Part shown: positions 7,851 through 20,896 of the stretch, piece after piece | How the letters are laid out: each line of letters starts with the position of its first letter | How positions within the stretch are numbered: position 1 is the first letter of the stretch | Assembly (NCBI RefSeq): GCF_018326265.1 | Contig: NZ_AP023360.1 | Coordinates: forward strand, 6,631,001-6,695,000 | Length of the DNA: 64,000 nucleotides | Direction: 5' to 3' | Source: Catellatospora sp. IY07-71 | GTDB lineage: Bacteria; Actinomycetota; Actinomycetes; Mycobacteriales; Micromonosporaceae | The notes under the pieces: generated by a model | Databases searched by the model: none | What the model saw: only the letters and a program-made list of their open reading frames with translations | What the model was told of the DNA's origin: nothing | Translations under genes and position numbers: made by a program

Positions 7851-9110
7851 TCAGCTCCGGTCCGACTCGCCGAGCTGCTTGAGCGCGGCGTCGACGGTGA
7901 CGGAGCCGTCGAGGATCTGCTGGGACAGCCGGCCCATCAGTTCGATCGTCTTCGACGACAGCGCCACGTGCAGCGCGGGCTTGCCGTTCTTGAGGTCGGC
8001 GACCAGCGCGGTGACCGCGGGCTCGGCGGCCTTGACGGTGGTGTCGGACACGACCGCGCCGGCATTGGTGTAGAACGCGGTCAGCGCCTCGGTCGAGGTC
8101 AGCGAGCGCACCAGGTCGGCGGCCAGGGCCGGATCCTTGGTCCACTTGGCGACCCCGTACCCGATGCCGCCGTCGAACGGCAGGCTGGGGGTGGTGCCCT
8201 CGTTGACCACCGGGGACTTCATCACCCCGACGTTGTCGGGGCCGAGGAACTCGTTGAAGTCCTTCCAGTGCCCGATGTCGGACATGAGGCCGATGATGTT
8301 GGTCGCCTTGCCCGACTGGAAGATGCCGAAGGCGTCGGTGAACATCGTGGTCGAGTTGCCGCCCTTGCTGTTCAGTCCCCGGTCCTCGACGTCCTTCCAC
8401 AGCTGGAAGATCTGCTTGACGTGGGCGGAGCTCCAGTCACGGCGGCCGGCGATCCAGTCGTCGTACTCCCGGGGGGACAGGATTCCCGAACCGAACGCCG
8501 ACAGGAAGAACTGGATGCCGGCGCCCTCCTTGTTGCCCAGGGCGAAGCAGGTGGCCTTCGTCGCCTTGGCGATCGCGGCGCAGTCGGCCGTGAATCCGCT
8601 CCAGGTGGTCGCCGGGCGCTGCGGGTCGAGCCCGGCCTTCTTGTAGAGGTCCTTGTTGAAGTAGATGGGGTGGCCCTGCAGGGTCACCGGGGAGGCGAAC
8701 GCCTTGCCGTCCTTGGTGAACGCGTCCCAGCCGGTCAGGCGCTGCTTGTCGGAGCTGACGTACTGGTCCAGCGGGACCAGCGCGTCGACCCGGTCGCGGA
8801 GCTGGCCGCCGCCGTTGAACATCATGACGTCGGGGCCCTTGCCGGCCTGGATCGCCGCTCCGAGCAGTGTGTAGTACTGATCGAACGGCTGCGCGACGAA
8901 CTCGACGGCCACGCCGGGGTGCTTCTTGGCGAAGTCCGCCTTGGCCTTCTCCACGTAGGCGGTGGCGGTCTTGTCACTGGACTTCCAGTCCCACACCACG
9001 AGCTTGCCGCTCGCCGCCTCGGACGACGGTGCGTTTCCCGTGGCACTTCCACAACCTGCCAAGGCCAGCGTCGCCGCGACGGCGACCGACCACAGTGCTC
9101 GCTGCTTCAT
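7851..9110 (-). CDS. Sugar ABC transporter substrate-binding lipoprotein
   Basis: A 419-residue extracellular solute-binding protein (family 1). The signal peptide ends in a lipobox LAGC with Cys20 as the lipidated residue. The mature part has the typical KLVVWDW start, a central FNGGG hinge region and many Trp/Asp residues of sugar-binding pockets. It is the first gene of the operon importer-importer-MR enzyme, with a promoter at 9191-9163. It captures the sugar outside the membrane and delivers it to the two permeases. Specificity cannot be read from sequence. Confidence 0.92.
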   Translation of the reverse strand: MKQRALWSVAVAATLALAGCGSATGNAPSSEAASGKLVVWDWKSSDKTATAYVEKAKADFAKKHPGVAVEFVAQPFDQYYTLLGAAIQAGKGPDVMMFNGGGQLRDRVDALVPLDQYVSSDKQRLTGWDAFTKDGKAFASPVTLQGHPIYFNKDLYKKAGLDPQRPATTWSGFTADCAAIAKATKATCFALGNKEGAGIQFFLSAFGSGILSPREYDDWIAGRRDWSSAHVKQIFQLWKDVEDRGLNSKGGNSTTMFTDAFGIFQSGKATNIIGLMSDIGHWKDFNEFLGPDNVGVMKSPVVNEGTTPSLPFDGGIGYGVAKWTKDPALAADLVRSLTSTEALTAFYTNAGAVVSDTTVKAAEPAVTALVADLKNGKPALHVALSSKTIELMGRLSQQILDGSVTVDAALKQLGESDRS

Positions 9111-9162
9111 TGATTCTCATCTCGAGAATGGCCGGGACCCGGCCGTCAGCTGGAATGCAGCA

Positions 9163-9191
9163 AAGCTAAGTCATATGATGTGTGATGTCAA
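9163..9191 (-). promoter_or_regulatory. ABC operon promoter with operator in spacer
   Basis: On the minus strand TTGACA (9191-9186), a 17-bp spacer and TAGCTT (9168-9163) form a near-consensus promoter 50 nt before the lipoprotein start. The spacer contains CATCACACATCATATGA, including the palindrome TCATATGA (9171-9178). A second perfect palindrome, ATGACGTCAT, lies upstream at 9245-9254. Repression by the local GntR protein is the simplest reading. Confidence 0.75.
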
Positions 9192-9929
9192 CGCGGATCA
9201 GGCGGAAGCGGCCCGGGCGGCGGTCGGCCGGGGCCCGGGCTGAGATGACGTCATGAATGCGCGCAACGCGGCGCGGCGAGCGCGGCCACGGGAGGCCGCA
9301 GGGTGATGTCGGATCGGCTGAGATCGGACTCACCGGATTGCCGGCCGGCGGCGGCCGGTTCGGCACTTTGGATCATGGTATGCGGGACGGGAGGGCGCCG
9401 GTGCGGTCCACGCCTGACGATGCCGTGGCCATGCCGGAGCTGACGGGTAGGGCTTTCGCAGTGGCCGAGAACCGGGGCGACGATCTCGACGCACGTGCCT
9501 GAAACTGCGTTCGTTCACTCCTTGGATAGTCACCGGCCGACCGGATGGGAATGCTTATGCCGGCACCCGAGGAGACTGCCAGAGTGTCTCCTTCACTTCA
9601 AGAGGCAGGCGCCTGGCCAGAACGGCAAGCGGAACCCGCCCGACCCGCTGACGCCCGCCGATCGGGCCTTATACCACCAGGTCAGAGGGCACACATGGAT
9701 GCGGGGGAAACGATCGGCCGCGGCACGAATTGGCACGGTGAGGACTTATCAACCCTGCCTCGAGGAGCGTTCTCTCGCACTGTTCCGACAATGATTCAGG
9801 TCGGATCCTGTGCGGGAAAGCGTTATGCGAGCGCCCCTCCTGTGGTCGCGTCAGGACGTGCCACCACGCGACTCAGCCGGACACCGCGCCCGCGGCTTGA
9901 CGGCGCGAGAGGACAACGGGTCGGCGTTC
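9192..9929. other. Gene-free stretch between ABC operon and LacI gene
   Basis: Apart from the palindrome ATGACGTCAT at 9245-9254, which matches the operators of this locus, no gene is supported. Open frames here have poor composition and no ribosome site. The stretch separates the divergent ABC operon from the 3' end of the LacI gene. Confidence 0.5.
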
Positions 9930-10958
9930 CTACCGACGCGCGGGCGCGGGCCCGGTGCTGGCCCTGACGACGAGCGTGGGCGCCACTGCCGGCCGGCTTC
10001 CCCCGGCGCGGCGCTCGCCCGGCTCGAGCAGTTCGAGCAGCTGCCCGAGGCAGCGGCGGCCGACCTCGTCGAAGTCCTGCCGCACCGTCGTCAGCGGCGG
10101 GGACAGGTAGGCCGCTTCAGGAATGTCGTCGAACCCGACGACGCTGACGTCCTCCGGCACCCGCACCCCGTGCTCGCGGAAGGCGCGCAGCATACCCAGC
10201 GCCTGCTGGTCGTTCGCGCAGAACACGGCGGTCACGTCACGCCTGGCCGCAAGCGCGCAGCCGGCCGCGTAGCCCGACTGCGCGCTCCAATCCCCGCTGA
10301 TCACGGGCGGTACGATCCTGCCTGCCGCCGCCAGGCTGTGCCGCCATCCGTCGATGCGGCTGCGGGCCTCGATCCAGTCCCGCTGGCCCGACAGGTGCCA
10401 TACGGTCTCGTGGCCCAGCGCGAGCAGGTGCTCCACGGCCAGACCGGCACCGGCACGTTGATCGACGGAGACCGACGGCAGCCCGTCGACCTGATCGGAT
10501 TCCACGACGACGACGGGCACGCCGACCGGCAGATCGCGGACCGCCGCCACCGCTCTCGTCACCGGGGCGAGGATGACCAGTCCCGCGACCGACTGGGCCG
10601 CCAGCTGGTCGACCGCCTCGGCCAGGCCGTCGCGGTCGAGCCGCTCCACGGCCACGATGCTGATGCCGTATCCGACTCGCCGGGCGGCCCGCTCGACGCC
10701 GAGCAGCGTGGCCGCCGGTCCGTAGAGCAGCGTGTCGAAGCCGACCACGCCGATCACGTCGGATCGCCGGCGGGCCAGGCCACGGGCCAGCGCATTGGGC
10801 CGGAAGTGCAGCTGCTCGACGGCGCGCAGCACCCGCTCGCGCGTCTCCTGGCGAACGCTGTCGTGGTTGTTCAGCACCCGCGACACCGTCTGGTGGGAGA
10901 CCCCGGCCAGGCGAGCGACGTCCTTGATCACAGCCGCTCGTGCTGGCTGGCGACTCAT
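9930..10958 (-). CDS. LacI-family transcriptional regulator
   Basis: A 342-residue repressor. The N-terminal helix-turn-helix reads VIKDVARLAGVSHQTVSRVL, with the hinge helix NALARGLA, followed by a periplasmic-binding-protein-like effector domain ending in the conserved VPEDVSVVGFDDIP and LTTVRQDF segments. The ATG at 10958 has GGGGG just upstream; an in-frame ATG at 10979 is less well supported. It is divergent from the GH62 gene and sits at the edge of the hydrolase cluster. CGAAA-n3-TTTCG and related half-sites upstream are candidate operators. Probable effector: a xylan- or arabinan-derived oligosaccharide (inference). Confidence 0.92.
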   Translation of the reverse strand: MSRQPARAAVIKDVARLAGVSHQTVSRVLNNHDSVRQETRERVLRAVEQLHFRPNALARGLARRRSDVIGVVGFDTLLYGPAATLLGVERAARRVGYGISIVAVERLDRDGLAEAVDQLAAQSVAGLVILAPVTRAVAAVRDLPVGVPVVVVESDQVDGLPSVSVDQRAGAGLAVEHLLALGHETVWHLSGQRDWIEARSRIDGWRHSLAAAGRIVPPVISGDWSAQSGYAAGCALAARRDVTAVFCANDQQALGMLRAFREHGVRVPEDVSVVGFDDIPEAAYLSPPLTTVRQDFDEVGRRCLGQLLELLEPGERRAGGSRPAVAPTLVVRASTGPAPARR

Positions 10959-11114
10959 CCCTACCCCCTGTGAGCGCATGATAACCAACGATGTTTTCGC
11001 CGGATGACACGAGCTGAACGAACACCAGCCCCAGGGCGATCGAGCCGATCCGGGCGCCCTCGCTCTGCTCTGGGCAAACCGGTTCTGATCACCGATACGG
11101 AGCCGGCACACCTC

Positions 11115-11164
11115 CGAAACATTTTCGCCACATCTTGACGCGCGGGGATGTTATCGGTCACATT
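11115..11164 (+). promoter_or_regulatory. GH62 promoter with LacI-type operator
   Basis: CGAAACATTTTCG (11115-11127, arms CGAAA/TTTCG) lies just upstream of TTGACG (11135-11140); CACATT (11159-11164) follows at 18 bp. The segment TTGACGCG...GATGT..TCGGTCACATT is shared with 25305-25333 upstream of the SGNH esterase. The region 10959-11391 otherwise holds no gene. Confidence 0.5.
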
Positions 11165-11377
11165 CGACGGGCGGGACAGTGAGACACGTCAACACGACGG
11201 CGTCATCGTCACCGTCGGGAGCGGGCGACGTCTTCAAGACGTGCTCCCGGCGGTGCCCCTGTGACCGTTAACTAAGCCCACTTCGTTCGAGCACTTCCGT
11301 GGACCGCCGTCCTGACGCATCGCGCGGCGGACCACGGCGATGTGCCGCGTCTTCGTCCAGCCCGTACCTTACGACGA

Positions 11378-11948
11378 ACAAGGAGAGTGCCGTGAACGGC
11401 ATCAGTATCACCCCGCCCCCGACCAGGCGACATGGCTGGCGCAGCGCGCTGGCCACGCTCGTGGTCACCGCGCTGGCCAGCGTCGGCCTGGCCGTCGTGG
11501 CCACCACCGGCGCCCAGGCCGCCACCGTGGACACCAGCGCCTGGTACATCCTGGTCAACCGCAACAGCGGCAAGGCCCTCGACGTGTACAACTTCTCCAC
11601 CGCCGACGGCGGCCGCATCACCCAGTGGACCCGCGGCACCGCCAACAACCAGCAGTGGCAGTTCGTCGACTCCGGCGGCGGCTACTACCGCCTCAAGTCC
11701 CGCCACTCCGGCAAGGTCCTCGACGTCTACAACTGGTCCACCGCCAACGGCGGCTCCATCGTCCAGTGGACCGACCTCAACGGCACCAACCAGCAGTGGC
11801 GCCTGGCCGACTCCGCGGGCGGCTACATCCGCCTGATCAGCCGCCACAGCAACAAGGCCCTCGAAGTCCAGGGCGCCTCCACCGCCGACGGCGCCAACAT
11901 CGTCCAGTACGACGACTGGGGCGGCAACAACCAGCAGTGGCAGCTCGT
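11378..11948 (+). repeat. Secretion-signal plus lectin cassette, copy A
   Basis: Two overlapping DNA repeats meet here. 11378-11690 (ribosome site, signal peptide, first lectin third) matches 14910-15222 with about three mismatches. 11527-11948 (the full lectin module) is identical, as read base by base, to 14269-14690. This points to recent copying or gene conversion among neighbouring hydrolase genes. Confidence 0.85.
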
Positions 11949-12900
11949 GCCGGTGGGCAGCACCCCGCCCCCGTCCAGCCCGCCGCCCGGCGGCTGCTCG
12001 CTGCCGTCGACCTACCGCTGGACGTCGACCGGTGCCCTCGCGCAGCCGGCCTCGGGCTGGGTCTCGCTCAAGGACTTCACGTACGCCCCGTACAACGGCC
12101 GGCACCTGGTCTACGCGACCACGCACGACACCGGCACGACCTGGGGCTCGATGAACTTCAGCCTCTTCTCGAACTGGTCCGAGATGGCCTCGGCCAGCCA
12201 GAACCGGATGTCCTCGGGCACCGTGGCGCCGTCGCTGTTCTACTTCGCCCCGCGCAACATCTGGGTGCTGGCCTACCAGTGGGGCGGTCCCGCCTTCTCG
12301 TACCGCACCTCCAGCGACCCCACCAACCCCAACGGCTGGTCCGCGCCGCAGACGCTGTTCTCCGGCAGCATCTCCGGCTCCGGCACCGGCCCGATCGACC
12401 AGGCCGTCATCGGTGACAGCACGAACATGTACCTGTTCTTCGCCGGGGACAACGGCAAGATCTACCGCGCGAGCATGCCCATCGGGAACTTCCCGGGCAG
12501 CTTCGGCTCGACCTCGACCGTGGTCATGAGCGACACCACCAACAACCTCTTCGAGGCCGTCCAGGTCTACAAGGTCGCCGGCCAGAACCAGTACCTCATG
12601 ATCGTCGAGGCGATCGGGTCGCAGGGGCGCTACTTCCGCTCCTTCACCGCCACGAGCCTCGGCGGCAGCTGGACCCCGCAGGCCGCGACCGAGTCCAACC
12701 CGTTCGCGGGCAAGGCCAACAGCGGCGCGACCTGGACCAACGACATCAGCCACGGCGAGCTGCTGCGCAGCAACGCCGACCAGACCATGACCATCGACCC
12801 CTGCAACCTGCAGCTGCTCTACCAGGGCCGCTCGCCGAACTCCGGCGGCGACTACGGGCTGCTGCCCTACCGGCCGGGCCTGCTGACCCTGCAGCGCTGA
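11392..12900 (+). CDS. Secreted GH62 alpha-L-arabinofuranosidase with N-terminal ricin-type lectin module
   Basis: A 502-residue secreted enzyme. A long signal peptide (residues 1-44, ending GAQA) is followed by a ricin-B-lectin-2/CBM13-like module (about 46-187, three NNQQW/NQQW repeats), a Pro/Ser linker and a GH62 domain (about 200-502) that opens [12 protein letters not shown] and contains [20 protein letters not shown], typical of the five-bladed GH62 fold. GH62 enzymes release arabinose side chains from arabinoxylan, helping the xylanases downstream. The GTG at 11392 follows AAGGAGAG. Signal peptide and lectin DNA are near-copies of those in the GH43 gene at 14924. Confidence 0.92.
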   Translation: MNGISITPPPTRRHGWRSALATLVVTALASVGLAVVATTGAQAATVDTSAWYILVNRNSGKALDVYNFSTADGGRITQWTRGTANNQQWQFVDSGGGYYRLKSRHSGKVLDVYNWSTANGGSIVQWTDLNGTNQQWRLADSAGGYIRLISRHSNKALEVQGASTADGANIVQYDDWGGNNQQWQLVPVGSTPPPSSPPPGGCSLPSTYRWTSTGALAQPASGWVSLKDFTYAPYNGRHLVYATTHDTGTTWGSMNFSLFSNWSEMASASQNRMSSGTVAPSLFYFAPRNIWVLAYQWGGPAFSYRTSSDPTNPNGWSAPQTLFSGSISGSGTGPIDQAVIGDSTNMYLFFAGDNGKIYRASMPIGNFPGSFGSTSTVVMSDTTNNLFEAVQVYKVAGQNQYLMIVEAIGSQGRYFRSFTATSLGGSWTPQAATESNPFAGKANSGATWTNDISHGELLRSNADQTMTIDPCNLQLLYQGRSPNSGGDYGLLPYRPGLLTLQR

Positions 12901-14799
<1,899 letters not shown>

Positions 14800-14820
14800 G
14801 CGCGGCCACGCCGTGAGCTG

Positions 14821-14858
14821 CCGTCGGGGTGCGGGCCGCCGCACCCGTGCCCCGACGG
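14821..14858 (+). terminator. GH10 gene terminator hairpin
   Basis: CCGTCGGGG (14821-14829) pairs with CCCCGACGG (14850-14858), with GTGCGG/CCGCAC pairing inside. It lies 22 nt after the GH10 stop. Confidence 0.65.
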
Positions 14859-14909
14859 CCCACCTGCTCAGCGTTCGACACCCACCGGCGGGCAGCGTCC
14901 CGCGATGAG

Positions 14910-15222
14910 ACAAGGAGAGTGCCGTGAGCGGCATCAGTATCACCCCGCCCCCGACCAGGCGACATGGCTGGCGCAGCGCGCTGGCCACGCTCGTGGTCAC
15001 CGCGCTGGCCAGCGTCGGCCTGGCCGTCGTGGCCACCACCGGCGCCCAGGCCGCCACCGTCGACACCAGCGCCTGGTACATCCTGGTCAACCGCAACAGC
15101 GGCAAGGCCCTCGACGTGTACAACTTCTCCACCGCCGACGGCGGCCGCATCACCCAGTGGACCCGCGGCACCGCCAACAACCAGCAATGGCAGTTCGTCG
15201 ACTCCGGCGGCGGCTACTACCG
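14910..15222 (+). repeat. Secretion-signal plus lectin cassette, copy C
   Basis: Matches 11378-11690 from the ribosome site through the signal peptide and first lectin third with about three substitutions (second codon, a Val/Val silent change, a Gln silent change). After 15222 the similarity to the other copies drops but continues through the lectin module to about 15480. Confidence 0.8.
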
Positions 15223-17029
15223 GATCAAATCCCGCCACTCCGGCAAGGTCCTCGACGTCGCCAACTTCTCCACCGCCAACGGCGCGTCGATCGTCCAGTG
15301 GACCGACCTCAACGGCACCAACCAGCAGTGGCGCCTGGCCGACTCCCCCGACGGCTACGTCCGGTTCATCAGCCGCCACAGCAGCAAGGCCCTGGAGGTC
15401 CAGGGCGCGTCGACGGCCGACGGGGCCAACATCGTGCAGTACGACGACTGGGGCGGCAACAACCAGCAGTGGCAGCTCGTCCGCGTGGGCAGCAACCCGA
15501 CGCCGAGCGCGTCGTCATCGCCGCCGCCCACCGGCACCTACGCCAACCCGGTGCTGTGGCAGGACTTCGCCGACATCGACATCATCCGGGTCGGGGACGC
15601 CTACTACTACTCCGCCTCGACCATGCACTACTCCCCCGGCGCACCCATCCTGCGCTCGTACGACCTGGTCAACTGGGAGTTCGCCGGGCACTCGGTGCCG
15701 GTGCTCGACCATTCCAGCGCGTACAACCTCAGCGGCGGGCGCGCCTACGTCAAGGGCATCTGGGCCTCGACGCTGAACTACCGGCCCTCCAACAGCACGT
15801 TCTACTGGATGGGCTGCATGGAGTTCAACAAGACCTACGTCTACACCGCCAGCACCGTCGAAGGGCCGTGGAGCAAGCGGTCCACCATCAACAACTGCTA
15901 CTACGACGCCGGCCTGCTCGTGGACGACAACGACAAGATGTACGTCGCCTACGGCAACAGCACCATCAGCGTCGCCGAGCTGTCCGCCGACGGGCTCAGC
16001 CAGGTCCGCACGCAGCAGGTGTTCACCACCCCGTCGAGCGTGGGCACCCTCGAAGGCGCCCGCTTCTACAAGCGCAACGGCAGCTACTACATCTTCCTCA
16101 CCCGGCCCGCCAACGGGCAGTACATCCTGAAGTCGTCCAGCCCGTTCGGCCCGTACACGATGCAGCAGCTCCTGCTCAACCTGCCCGGCCCGGTCTCCGG
16201 CGGTGGTGTGCCCCACCAGGGCGGCCTCGTCCAGACCCAGAACGGCGCCTGGTACTACATGGCCTTCGTCGACTCCTACCCCGGCGGCCGCATCCCGGTG
16301 CTCGCCCCGGTCACCTGGACCGCGGACGGCTGGCCGCAGCTGCAGCTCGTCAACGGCGCCTGGGGCGGCTCGTACCCCAAGCCGAACCTGCCCGCCCCGC
16401 CACGCCAGGTCAAACCGATGATCGGCAGTGACACCTTCACCGCGAGCACGCTCGGGCCGCAGTACGAGTGGAACCACAACCCGGACAACACCCGCTGGTC
16501 GGTCGGCAGCGGCCTGCGCCTGCAGACCGCGACCGTCACCAACGACCTCTACAACGCCCGCAACACGCTGACCCACCGCATCCAGGGACCGACCTCGACC
16601 GCCACCATCGAGCTGGACTACTCGACCATGCGCGACGGCGACCGGGCCGGCCTGGCGATGCTGCGCGACTCCTCAGCCTGGATCGGCGTCAAACGCGACA
16701 ACGGCGCCACCCGGGTCGTCATGACCAACGGGCTGACCATGGACGGCAGCTGGAACACCACCGGCACCGGCACCGAGAACGCCTCGGCGGCGGTCTCCGG
16801 AGGGCGGATCTGGCTGCGCGTCAACGCCGACATCAGGCCCGGCAGCGGACGGCAGGCCCGGTTCTCCTACAGCACCGACGGCACCAACTTCACGGCGCTG
16901 GGCTCGGCGTTCACGCTGAACAACGCCTGGCAGTTCTTCATGGGCTACCGGTACGCGATGTTCAACTACGCCACCCAGGCCCTCGGCGGCGCGGTGACCG
17001 TGCGCAAGTTCGACATCACCACGCCGTGA
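14924..17029 (+). CDS. Secreted GH43 beta-xylosidase/arabinofuranosidase with lectin module and C-terminal beta-sandwich
   Basis: A 701-residue secreted enzyme: signal peptide 1-44, ricin-type lectin module about 46-186, linker, GH43 five-bladed propeller about 205-500 and a C-terminal beta-sandwich (about 505-701) of the GH43 accessory type. Candidate catalytic residues are the Asp in WQDFADIDIIRVGDAYYY, the pKa-tuning Asp in YYDAGLLVDDND and the acid Glu in TLEGARFYK. Activity on xylo- or arabino-oligosaccharides is likely; exact GH43 subfamily is uncertain. The GTG at 14924 follows ACAAGGAGAG. Signal and lectin DNA derive from the same cassette as the GH62 gene. Confidence 0.88.
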   Translation: MSGISITPPPTRRHGWRSALATLVVTALASVGLAVVATTGAQAATVDTSAWYILVNRNSGKALDVYNFSTADGGRITQWTRGTANNQQWQFVDSGGGYYRIKSRHSGKVLDVANFSTANGASIVQWTDLNGTNQQWRLADSPDGYVRFISRHSSKALEVQGASTADGANIVQYDDWGGNNQQWQLVRVGSNPTPSASSSPPPTGTYANPVLWQDFADIDIIRVGDAYYYSASTMHYSPGAPILRSYDLVNWEFAGHSVPVLDHSSAYNLSGGRAYVKGIWASTLNYRPSNSTFYWMGCMEFNKTYVYTASTVEGPWSKRSTINNCYYDAGLLVDDNDKMYVAYGNSTISVAELSADGLSQVRTQQVFTTPSSVGTLEGARFYKRNGSYYIFLTRPANGQYILKSSSPFGPYTMQQLLLNLPGPVSGGGVPHQGGLVQTQNGAWYYMAFVDSYPGGRIPVLAPVTWTADGWPQLQLVNGAWGGSYPKPNLPAPPRQVKPMIGSDTFTASTLGPQYEWNHNPDNTRWSVGSGLRLQTATVTNDLYNARNTLTHRIQGPTSTATIELDYSTMRDGDRAGLAMLRDSSAWIGVKRDNGATRVVMTNGLTMDGSWNTTGTGTENASAAVSGGRIWLRVNADIRPGSGRQARFSYSTDGTNFTALGSAFTLNNAWQFFMGYRYAMFNYATQALGGAVTVRKFDITTP

Positions 17030-17089
17030 CAGCTTCCAGGCCGGCAGCACACCGGCATCCACGCGGCTAGGCAACATCCCCAGATGAGC

Positions 17090-17125
17090 GCAGCCGGTGC
17101 GGAGCCATCGCTCCGCACCGGCTGC
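17090..17125 (+). terminator. GH43 gene terminator hairpin
   Basis: GCAGCCGGTGCGGAGC (17090-17105) pairs perfectly with 17110-17125 around a 4-nt loop, 61 nt after the GH43 stop and before the GH27 gene. Confidence 0.75.
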
Positions 17126-17184
17126 CTGGCCTGCCGTATCCCGTCAGTCAAGTCACATCCATCGTGCGAACCCGAGGAGACAGC

Positions 17185-18831
17185 ATGAATCCGCATCACC
17201 GGCCCCGCCATTGGCTGGCGGCGATCGCCGCCGGCCTGCTGGTGGCCGCCGCAGCCGTCAGCATGCCCGGCACCGCCGCACAGGCCCTGGACAACGGCGT
17301 CGGCCGGACGCCGCCGATGGGCTGGAACTCCTGGAACACGTTCGGCTGCAACATCAGCGAGACTCTCATCCGCCAGCACGCGGACGCGCTGGTCAGCAGC
17401 GGCATGCGCGACCTGGGCTACCAGTACGTCGTGGTCGACGACTGCTGGTTCAACCCCAACCGCGACTCGGCCGGCAACCTGCAGGGCGACCCGACCCGCT
17501 TCCCCAGCGGGATGAAGGCCCTCGGCGACTACCTGCACGCCCGGGGACTCAAGTTCGGCATCTACCAGGTCCCGGTCGACAAGACCTGCGCCCAGTACTT
17601 CGGCTCCTACCCCGGTGCCACCGGCAGCCAGGGCCACGAGGTCCAGGACGCGCGGCAGTTCGCGGCGTGGGGCGTCGACTTCCTCAAGTACGACTGGTGC
17701 TCACCCAACGGCACCATCGACCAGCAGGTGGCGACCTTCGCCAAGATGCGTGACGCGCTCGCGGCGACCGGCCGCCCGATCGTCTACAGCATCAATCCCA
17801 ACAGCATCCACGCCAAGACCGGCCCGCTGCGCAACTGGGGCGACGTGGCCAACATGTGGCGCACCACCGAGGACATCACCAACGCCTGGAACACCGGCCA
17901 GACCAACGGCTACCCGATGGGCATCCAGAACATCGTCGACGTCAACGTGCCCCTGGCCTCGTACGCCCGGCCGGGCGGGTTCAACGACCCCGACATGATG
18001 GAGGTCGGCCGGGGCGGCATGACCGACACCGAGATGCGCAGCCACTTCGCCCTGTGGGCGGTCATGGCGTCGCCGCTCATCGCCGGCAACGACCTGCGCT
18101 CCATGTCCTCGGCCACGCAGACCATCCTGAAGAACACCAACCTGATCGCCATCAACCAGGACTCCCTCGGGCTGCAGGCGACCCAGGTCGCCAACGACGG
18201 CACCCGCCGCGTGCTCGCCAAGCGCCTGGCCAACGGCGATGTCGCGGTCGCCCTGTTCAACCAGGGATCCGCCACCACCACGGTCTCCACCACCGCCGCC
18301 GCGATCGGCAAGTCCGGCAGCTCGTTCACGCTGCTCGACGCGTGGACCAACGCCACCAGCACCACCAGCGGCACGATCAGCGCGAGCGTCCCCGCACACG
18401 GCACCGTGGTGTACCGGGTCAGCGGCGGCGGCACCACCACGCCGCCCCCGGCGACGACGACCACGCTGGTGAGCGCGGCCTCCGGGCGGTGCCTGGACAT
18501 CCCGCAGAGCAACACGGCCAACGGCACCCAGCCGGTGATCTGGGACTGCAACGGTCAGGCCAACCAGCAGTGGACCGTCAGCGGGGCGACGCTGCAGGCG
18601 CTCGGCAAGTGCCTCGACGCGCCACTGAACGCGACGGCGGGGGCCAAGGCACAGCTCTGGGCGTGTAACGGCGGCGCCAACCAGCAGTGGAACCTCAACA
18701 CCGACGGCACGATCAGCAACCGCCAGTCGGGGCTGTGCGTCGACGTCAACGGCGCCGCCACCGCGAACGGCACCCTGGTGATCCTGTGGACGTGCACCGG
18801 CGCGGCGAATCAGCGCTGGACCCGGCGCTAG
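17185..18831 (+). CDS. Secreted GH27 alpha-galactosidase with C-terminal CBM13
   Basis: A 548-residue secreted enzyme. Signal peptide 1-35 (AQA), GH27 barrel about 37-330 beginning GVGRTPPMGWNSWN, nucleophile Asp in FLKYDWCSP and acid/base Asp in GGFNDPDMMEVG, a beta-sandwich to about 412, then a classical beta-trefoil CBM13 (about 425-548) with three QxW repeats (NQQWTV, NQQWNL, NQRWTR). Removes alpha-1,6-galactose from galactomannan or galacto-oligosaccharides. ATG at 17185 is preceded by GAGGAGA. The CBM13 here is of the classical QxW kind, different from the lectin module of the three upstream genes. Confidence 0.94.
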   Translation: MNPHHRPRHWLAAIAAGLLVAAAAVSMPGTAAQALDNGVGRTPPMGWNSWNTFGCNISETLIRQHADALVSSGMRDLGYQYVVVDDCWFNPNRDSAGNLQGDPTRFPSGMKALGDYLHARGLKFGIYQVPVDKTCAQYFGSYPGATGSQGHEVQDARQFAAWGVDFLKYDWCSPNGTIDQQVATFAKMRDALAATGRPIVYSINPNSIHAKTGPLRNWGDVANMWRTTEDITNAWNTGQTNGYPMGIQNIVDVNVPLASYARPGGFNDPDMMEVGRGGMTDTEMRSHFALWAVMASPLIAGNDLRSMSSATQTILKNTNLIAINQDSLGLQATQVANDGTRRVLAKRLANGDVAVALFNQGSATTTVSTTAAAIGKSGSSFTLLDAWTNATSTTSGTISASVPAHGTVVYRVSGGGTTTPPPATTTTLVSAASGRCLDIPQSNTANGTQPVIWDCNGQANQQWTVSGATLQALGKCLDAPLNATAGAKAQLWACNGGANQQWNLNTDGTISNRQSGLCVDVNGAATANGTLVILWTCTGAANQRWTRR

Positions 18832-18913
18832 CCGGGACGGCGGACCAGCGGGGTGAACCGGTGATCGGCGGAAGGGGCCGCGACGCCCGGGCTCCCGGCG
18901 CCGCGGCCGATTA

Positions 18914-18943
18914 ACGGTAACGTCGTCATACGTCACATGTCAA
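18914..18943 (-). promoter_or_regulatory. Orphan TTGACATGTGA-type promoter pointing antisense into the GH27 gene
   Basis: On the minus strand TTGACA (18943-18938), an 18-bp spacer and TACCGT (18919-18914) match the promoter at 25098-25069 in both boxes and in the TGTGA operator core. It lies between two convergent genes, so on present annotation it drives no gene but would transcribe antisense to the 3' part of GH27. Confidence 0.55.
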
Positions 18944-18973
18944 TGTATCGATGTGCGTCAGGCTGGCGCACAG

Positions 18974-19008
18974 GAGCGGCCGGGGGCGGCTTACGCCCCC
19001 GGCCGCTC
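18974..19008. terminator. Bidirectional terminator between convergent GH27 and GH10 genes
   Basis: GAGCGGCCGGGGGCG (18974-18988) pairs perfectly with 18994-19008 around a 5-nt loop, 46 nt beyond the GH10 stop on the minus strand. Confidence 0.75.
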
Positions 19009-19052
19009 GCGTCAGCACACGACTGCCATGCCCACGCGGTCGTGCCGCCGGT

Positions 19053-20783
<1,731 letters not shown>

Positions 20784-20896
20784 TCAGACTCCCGATCTTC
20801 ACCGAGTACTTCGGATGATCATCTTGAGACCGCCAGAATCAACCACGCAGAAGATTAAGAACGCACGACCGAAACTTCCGGGAGCCGCTCGAAAGG

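Noticed and set aside
9495-9967. Plus-strand frames in the gap between the ABC operon and the LacI gene
   Set aside because: No ribosome site, no domain, and they run into the LacI gene on the other strand.
17701-18936. 411-codon minus-strand frame antisense to GH27, starting at the orphan promoter
   Set aside because: It is low-complexity Arg/Gly/Ala-rich, has no ribosome site and no family features. An antisense RNA is possible but a protein is not supported.
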